A DNA stretch of 31,037 nucleotides. Source: a virus. Shown piece after piece: positions 27,578-31,037 of the stretch. Each line of letters begins with the position of its first letter. Within the stretch, counting starts at the first letter, position 1. The position numbers were made by a program, and so were the translations under genes. The DNA is taken from IMG/VR virus record IMGVR_UViG_3300029787_000216, positions 1 through 31,037 of that record; one strand, given 5' to 3'. The notes under the pieces were generated by a model. The model had not been told where the DNA came from, did not search any database, and saw only the letters and a list, made by a program, of their open reading frames with translations.

Positions 27578-27855
27578 GAAAACAAGATAGAATGCCTGCC
27601 AAAAATAAAAAGAACTTCAGATCAACGAAGTCTGGAGCAGGGATGACACGAGCTGGGGTCGCTGCTTACAGAAGATTAAATCCTGGTTCAAAACTAAAAA
27701 CAGCGGTCACTGGCAAAGTCAAACCAGGATCAAAAGCTGCTAAGAGACGTAAATCGTTTTGCGCAAGAAGTGCAGGACAAATGAAAAAATTTCCTAAAGC
27801 CGCTAGAGATCCTAATTCAAGACTTCGTCAAGCTCGTAGAAGATGGAAATGTTAA
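27574..27855 (+). CDS. DUF6321-like basic protein with TTG start
   Basis: 93 aa. GGAGG at 27562-27566 lies 7 nt before TTG 27574, and TTGA overlaps the previous stop, so TTG is preferred over ATG 27592. SGAGMTRAGVAAYRRLNPGS, KLKTAVTGKV and RRKSFCARSAGQMKKFPKAA, NSRLRQARRRWKC are the features I recall from the DUF6321 family of phages and large viruses. Very basic, with a conserved Cys and a C-terminal WKC. Function unknown. Confidence 0.8.
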   Translation: MRKQDRMPAKNKKNFRSTKSGAGMTRAGVAAYRRLNPGSKLKTAVTGKVKPGSKAAKRRKSFCARSAGQMKKFPKAARDPNSRLRQARRRWKC

Positions 27856-27856
27856 T

Positions 27857-27994
27857 ATGAAAAAAGCAAAAGCAAAAATAAAAAAAGTAATGAAGGGTTT
27901 GCAGAAAGCATCTAAAACACATGCTGCTCAAGCAAAAACTTTGAAAGGAGTCTTACATGGCGGATCCAAAAGTAGGAACGGGAAAAAAGCCTAA
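27857..27994 (+). CDS. 45 aa Lys/Ala-rich peptide
   Basis: ATG at 27857, 1 nt after the previous stop. MKKAKAKIKKVMKGLQKASK, THAAQAKTLKGVLHGGSK and a basic end. I recall peptides with KVMKGLxKASKTHAxQAKTL in many SAR11 phages. It overlaps the next gene by 38 nt. Probably DNA- or capsid-bound given its charge. Confidence 0.72.
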   Translation: MKKAKAKIKKVMKGLQKASKTHAAQAKTLKGVLHGGSKSRNGKKA

Positions 27995-28241
27995 AGGCTC
28001 TGGCAGAAGACTTTACACGGATGAAAATCCTAGAGATACTGTTAGTATAAAATTTGCTACACCAGCAGATGCAAGTGCCACAGTTGCAAAAGTAAAACGT
28101 GTAAGTAAACCTTTTGCTAGAAAAATACAGATATTAACTGTTGGAGAACAGCGTGCCAAAGTTATGGGAAAAAATAAAGTCGCTGCAATTTTTAAGAAAG
28201 GTAAAGATGCAATTAGAAGACGTCATAAGAAAACTAATTAA
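27957..28241 (+). CDS. Conserved basic protein (GKKPKGSGRRLYTDENP type)
   Basis: 94 aa with AAAGGAG upstream. MADPKVGTGKKPKGSGRRLY, TDENPRDTVSIKFATPADAS are segments I recall from T7-like cyanophages and SAR11 phages. The C terminus is helical and basic. A structural-module protein of unknown function, overlapping the next gene by 35 nt. Confidence 0.82.
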   Translation: MADPKVGTGKKPKGSGRRLYTDENPRDTVSIKFATPADASATVAKVKRVSKPFARKIQILTVGEQRAKVMGKNKVAAIFKKGKDAIRRRHKKTN

Positions 28242-28434
28242 GTTTTTAAATACTAGATTAGAAGCACTATCCGTGACAATAACCTCTGGGGGTGTTGACA
28301 CAATGGAAAATTACAAGTATATAATAGGACAAATAAATGGCTTAGAAGCCACAAGACAGGAACTCTCTAACCTGCTAGATAATAAGGAGCAAAAAAATGA
28401 AGGAACAGTCATCAATATTAACACCAAACAATGA
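28207..28434 (+). CDS. Small conserved helical protein
   Basis: 75 aa from ATG 28207; a longer frame from 28141 lies within the previous gene. MQLEDVIRKLIKFLNTRLEA, VTITSGGVDTMENYKYIIGQ and INGLEATRQELSNLLDNKEQ match a family I recall upstream of head genes. Probably a helical bundle. The gene overlaps the GroES-like gene by 38 nt. Function unknown. Confidence 0.78.
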   Translation: MQLEDVIRKLIKFLNTRLEALSVTITSGGVDTMENYKYIIGQINGLEATRQELSNLLDNKEQKNEGTVININTKQ

Positions 28435-28801
28435 TTTAATTGGTGTAAAAAAATCAAAAACAGAAGAACCAAAATTACCAAAACCAACTGGGTGGAGACT
28501 TTTAGTTTTACCTTTTAAGATGAAAGAAAAAACTAAAGGTGGAATACATTTAGCTGAAACAACTTTAGAGAGACAACAAGTTGCATCACAAGTTGGTTTA
28601 GTGATGGCTATGGGTCCAGATTGTTATAAGGATAAAGAGAGGTATCCTGATGGTCCGTGGTGCAAAGAGAAAGATTGGGTTATGTTTGCAAGGTATGCAG
28701 GTAGCCGAATCAAAATAGATGGTGGGGAAATGCGTCTGCTAAACGACGATGAAGTGTTAGCAACAATTGATAGTCCAGAGGACATCTTGCATGAGTTTTA
28801 A
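28397..28801 (+). CDS. GroES-like co-chaperonin
   Basis: 134 aa. After an extended N terminus of about 30 aa, PTGWRLLVLPFKMKEKTKGG, IHLAETTLERQQVASQVGLV, MAMGPDCYKDKERYPDGPWC and KEKDWVMFARYAGSRIKIDG, GEMRLLNDDEVLATI follow the Cpn10 fold. The GGIHLAETTLERQQ segment would be the mobile loop that binds the host GroEL. It probably helps capsid protein folding, like T4 gp31. AAGGAGC lies upstream. Confidence 0.85.
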   Translation: MKEQSSILTPNNDLIGVKKSKTEEPKLPKPTGWRLLVLPFKMKEKTKGGIHLAETTLERQQVASQVGLVMAMGPDCYKDKERYPDGPWCKEKDWVMFARYAGSRIKIDGGEMRLLNDDEVLATIDSPEDILHEF

Positions 28802-28816
28802 CATAGGAGGATAACT

Positions 28817-29809
28817 ATGCCAGAAGAAGCTAAAACTGTCGATATTGATACATCGGGTCCTGGTGCAGAAATAAATCTGCAAGAGGATAAAAAAGAAAAT
28901 GAAATAGAGGTATCTAATGAAACAGTTGAAAACAATACTGAGTCCAATGATTCATCTGAGGAATCTAATGAGCAGTTGGATGTTCAGTCTAATGAACAAG
29001 AAACAGAGAAAAAAGAAGAAGTAAAAAAAGAAGACGATAAATTAGAAGAGTACAGTAAAGGTGTTCAAGCACGTATTGCTAAACTTACTCGTAAGATGAG
29101 AGAAGCAGAACGTAGAGAACAAGCTGCCGTAGAGTATGCAAGATCAGTTGAAGAAAAAAGAAAACAAATGGAAACTAGTTTTCAAAAATCTGATTTAGCT
29201 AACTTAGAAAGATTTGAAAAAAACATTGATGCTGGATTACAAGCTGCAGAACGAGAACTAGCAGCGGCAATTGAATCAGCAGATGCTAAAGGTCAAATCG
29301 CAGCTAACAAAAGAATAGCAGAACTCTCTTTTGAGAATGCTAGAATAAAACAAGCAAAACAACAAAGGGAACAGGTTAAAACAGAAGAATCTGTAAAACC
29401 CGCTGACAGTGGAAACATTCAACAGAATCAGCTTGAAAATACACCAATGCCAGATCCTAAAGCTGAAGCTTGGGCTACTAAGAACACATGGTTTGGAAGT
29501 AATAGAGCCATGACTAATACAGCCATAGCTCACCACCAGGATTTAGAAAATGAAGGATATGACACAACTTCAGATGAATACTATCAAGAAATTGATAGAA
29601 GGATGAAAGTTGACTTTCCTGCTAAATTTGGTAATAATCAAGCAGAGAAAACGTCCGCTCCCGTGCAAACGGTTGCATCGGCTTCACGAAGCGTAAAACC
29701 TGGACGCAAAACTGTGAGACTCACTTCTTCTCAAGTAGCAATAGCTAAAAAATTAGGAGTGCCACTCGAAGAGTACGCAAAACAATTAAAAACCACGAAG
29801 GAGGCTTAA
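28817..29809 (+). CDS. Probable scaffolding protein
   Basis: 330 aa, AGGAGG upstream. A strongly acidic, disordered N terminus (1-85) is followed by a long charged helix (about 85-190), then a segment DPKAEAWATKNTWFGSNRAM (210-235), an ordered region to 265 and a basic C-terminal helix-turn-helix-like end (SSQVAIAKKLGVPLEEYAKQ). This composition and its position before the capsid genes are typical of scaffold proteins, which shape the prohead. No protease domain is visible. Confidence 0.8.
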   Translation: MPEEAKTVDIDTSGPGAEINLQEDKKENEIEVSNETVENNTESNDSSEESNEQLDVQSNEQETEKKEEVKKEDDKLEEYSKGVQARIAKLTRKMREAERREQAAVEYARSVEEKRKQMETSFQKSDLANLERFEKNIDAGLQAAERELAAAIESADAKGQIAANKRIAELSFENARIKQAKQQREQVKTEESVKPADSGNIQQNQLENTPMPDPKAEAWATKNTWFGSNRAMTNTAIAHHQDLENEGYDTTSDEYYQEIDRRMKVDFPAKFGNNQAEKTSAPVQTVASASRSVKPGRKTVRLTSSQVAIAKKLGVPLEEYAKQLKTTKEA

Positions 29810-29813
29810 GCGT

Positions 29814-30272
29814 ATGACAAAAGAAAATCAAACTTCCCGTGCGAATCAAACTAGGTCTAAAGTTGAAAGACCAAAAGTTTGGGTTCATCCATCAGCTCTA
29901 GATGCACCCCCTGCACCTGACGGATTCAGGTATAGATGGATTAGAGCAGAGAGCGTCGGCTTTCAAGATACGAAAAATATATCTGGACGTTTAAGAGAAG
30001 GATATGAACTAGTTCGTGCCGAGGAAATCGAAAATGCATCTGACTATCCAGTTATTGAAGATGGAAAATACAAGGGAGTCGTTGGAGTTGGAGGCCTTCT
30101 ACTTGCGAAGGTACCTGAAGAGATTGCGAAGCAGAGACAAGACTATATGACTAATCGTCATCAAGAGCGAAGCGAAGCTGTAGAAAACGATCTAATGAAG
30201 GAGCAAGACCAGAGGATGCCAATCAATGTTGAGAGGCAGTCTCGTGTAAGCTTCGGTGGTACGAAAAAATAA
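29814..30272 (+). CDS. Conserved head-module protein
   Basis: 152 aa. GGCTTAAGCGT precedes the ATG. The core DGFRYRWIRAESVGFQDTKN, SGRLREGYELVRAEEIE and YKGVVGVGGLLLAKVPEEIA is conserved in my memory of related phages. A basic Gln/Arg-rich tail follows. It lies between the scaffold-like and capsid-associated genes, so it is probably a capsid assembly factor. Function unknown. Confidence 0.82.
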   Translation: MTKENQTSRANQTRSKVERPKVWVHPSALDAPPAPDGFRYRWIRAESVGFQDTKNISGRLREGYELVRAEEIENASDYPVIEDGKYKGVVGVGGLLLAKVPEEIAKQRQDYMTNRHQERSEAVENDLMKEQDQRMPINVERQSRVSFGGTKK

Positions 30273-30334
30273 TTTTTTAATTATTTCTATATCATCGGAT
30301 TAAATTAACATTGTAATAGGAAAAGGAAAAAACT

Positions 30335-30907
30335 ATGGCTAATAGAAACACAACAGGTTTTGGACTTATCCCAGCTGGAAGATTAGGTGGTGGACCATCT
30401 ATCCAAGGTCAAGGAAAATACAAAATCGATGCTGGCCACAGCACAACTATTTACAATGGCGAAGCTGTTAAGATCTCTAGCGGTTATGTAGTAGGCGGAC
30501 AAGGTTCTGCTGCAGATACTTTAGGTGTTTTGAACGGAATATTCTACAACGATGCTTCTACTTTGAAGCCAACGTTTGCGAATTTCTACAAAGCAACTAT
30601 TACTCCCGCTAACAGTGAAGACACTACAGCCTTTGTAATAGACGACCCTTTCCAGCAATACGTGGTTGCAGCGGATGCGGCAACTGGAGTTACAACATTT
30701 CTAGAAACATATGACATGAATACATCAAGTGGTGATGACACTACTGGTAAGTCAGATGCCACTCTAGACATTGGAACAACTTCAGCGAACGGTAAACAAT
30801 ATAGAATGTTAAGATCAGCAGAGGATCCTGAAAATGAAGATGCTGCTTCAGTCAGACATTCAGTAGTTGTTGTATCGAACCTAAATTCGTTCAACGGCCA
30901 CAATTAA
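30335..30907 (+). CDS. Capsid-associated structural protein, possible decoration protein
   Basis: 190 aa with AGGAAAAGGAAAAAACT before the ATG. It starts MANRNTTGFGLIPAGRLGGG, then KIDAGHSTTIYNGEAVKISS, and is beta-rich with many Gly, Thr and Ser and a low Cys/Lys content. Size, composition and the position just before the likely capsid gene suggest a head decoration or stabilising protein. Not a motif-based assignment. Confidence 0.75.
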   Translation: MANRNTTGFGLIPAGRLGGGPSIQGQGKYKIDAGHSTTIYNGEAVKISSGYVVGGQGSAADTLGVLNGIFYNDASTLKPTFANFYKATITPANSEDTTAFVIDDPFQQYVVAADAATGVTTFLETYDMNTSSGDDTTGKSDATLDIGTTSANGKQYRMLRSAEDPENEDAASVRHSVVVVSNLNSFNGHN

Positions 30908-30923
30908 TAGGAGCAATTAGACT

Positions 30924-31037
30924 ATGGCAATATCACGATCACAGCTAGTCAAAGAACTAGAACCAGGCCTGAATGCACTATTTGGGCTGGAATATAAAAG
31001 GTATGAAAATCAGCATGCTGAAATTTATACTAACGAA
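30924..31037 (+). CDS. Major capsid protein, 3'-truncated by the window
   Basis: Only the first 38 codons are present: MAISRSQLVKELEPGLNALF, GLEYKRYENQHAEIYTNE. I recall this N terminus from capsid proteins of HMO-2011-like phages. TAGGAGCAATTAGACT precedes the ATG. The frame is open to the window end. The assignment rests on N-terminal similarity and order after a scaffold-like gene. Confidence 0.8.
   Translation, partial: MAISRSQLVKELEPGLNALFGLEYKRYENQHAEIYTNE

Overview
The window is a contiguous piece of a tailed double-stranded DNA phage (Caudoviricetes). It is AT-rich, has very short intergenic gaps and many ATGA or TAATG stop-start overlaps. It carries a family A DNA polymerase, an archaeo-eukaryotic-type primase, a UvrD-like helicase, both terminase subunits, an SU10-like portal, a GroES-like protein, a scaffold-like protein, a capsid-associated protein and the first codons of a probable major capsid protein. 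From memory of related genomes (no search was run), the gene set and the many 26-100 aa basic, zinc-ribbon or membrane proteins match marine podovirus-like phages of SAR11 and other alphaproteobacteria, broadly the HMO-2011-like groups. The host is therefore an inference. No integrase, tRNA, rRNA, CRISPR array or insertion sequence was found.

Layout: (1) 1-7.6 kb, the plus-strand replication module: two conserved proteins, primase, SF1A helicase, a DUF3310 protein and PolA. (2) 7.6-10.3 kb, small genes: membrane/coiled-coil proteins, then basic and zinc-ribbon proteins. (3) 10.3-13.5 kb: a lone minus-strand secreted-type protein, a small RHH-like regulator, a zinc-finger protein, two tandem LAGLIDADG endonuclease-like genes, a 2OG-Fe(II) oxygenase and a RecB/Cas4-like nuclease. 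(4) 13.54-13.79 kb: a non-coding block with TGACA repeats, a perfect palindrome and a (CG)5 hairpin, a candidate origin or operator. (5) 13.8-15.4 kb: small terminase subunit on the minus strand, diverging from a plus-strand trio that ends in a VRR-NUC-like nuclease. (6) 15.4-20.9 kb: a very AT-rich accessory island. It has a seven-gene minus-strand operon headed by a GP88-family gene, a seven-gene plus-strand operon, a three-gene minus-strand operon and a two-gene plus-strand operon, nearly all of unknown function. It also has its own initiation motifs, inverted repeats and a strongly strand-biased CGCTTG hexamer. (7) 20.9-31 kb: a strong terminator, a repeat-bearing spacer, then the plus-strand packaging and head module from the large terminase subunit to the capsid.

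The replication genes form a self-contained set: primase, 3'-5' helicase, polymerase with proofreading, and nucleases. The packaging and head genes are in the usual order, except that the small terminase subunit is on the other strand and about 6.6 kb from the large one, with the island between them. Several promoters (TTGACA, 16-17 nt spacer, then TATATT or TATCCT) lie so close to start codons that leaderless mRNAs are expected. The most distinctive signals are the CGCTTG repeats, the symmetric divergent promoter at the small terminase gene, the repeated initiation cassettes in the island, and the GP88-headed operon.
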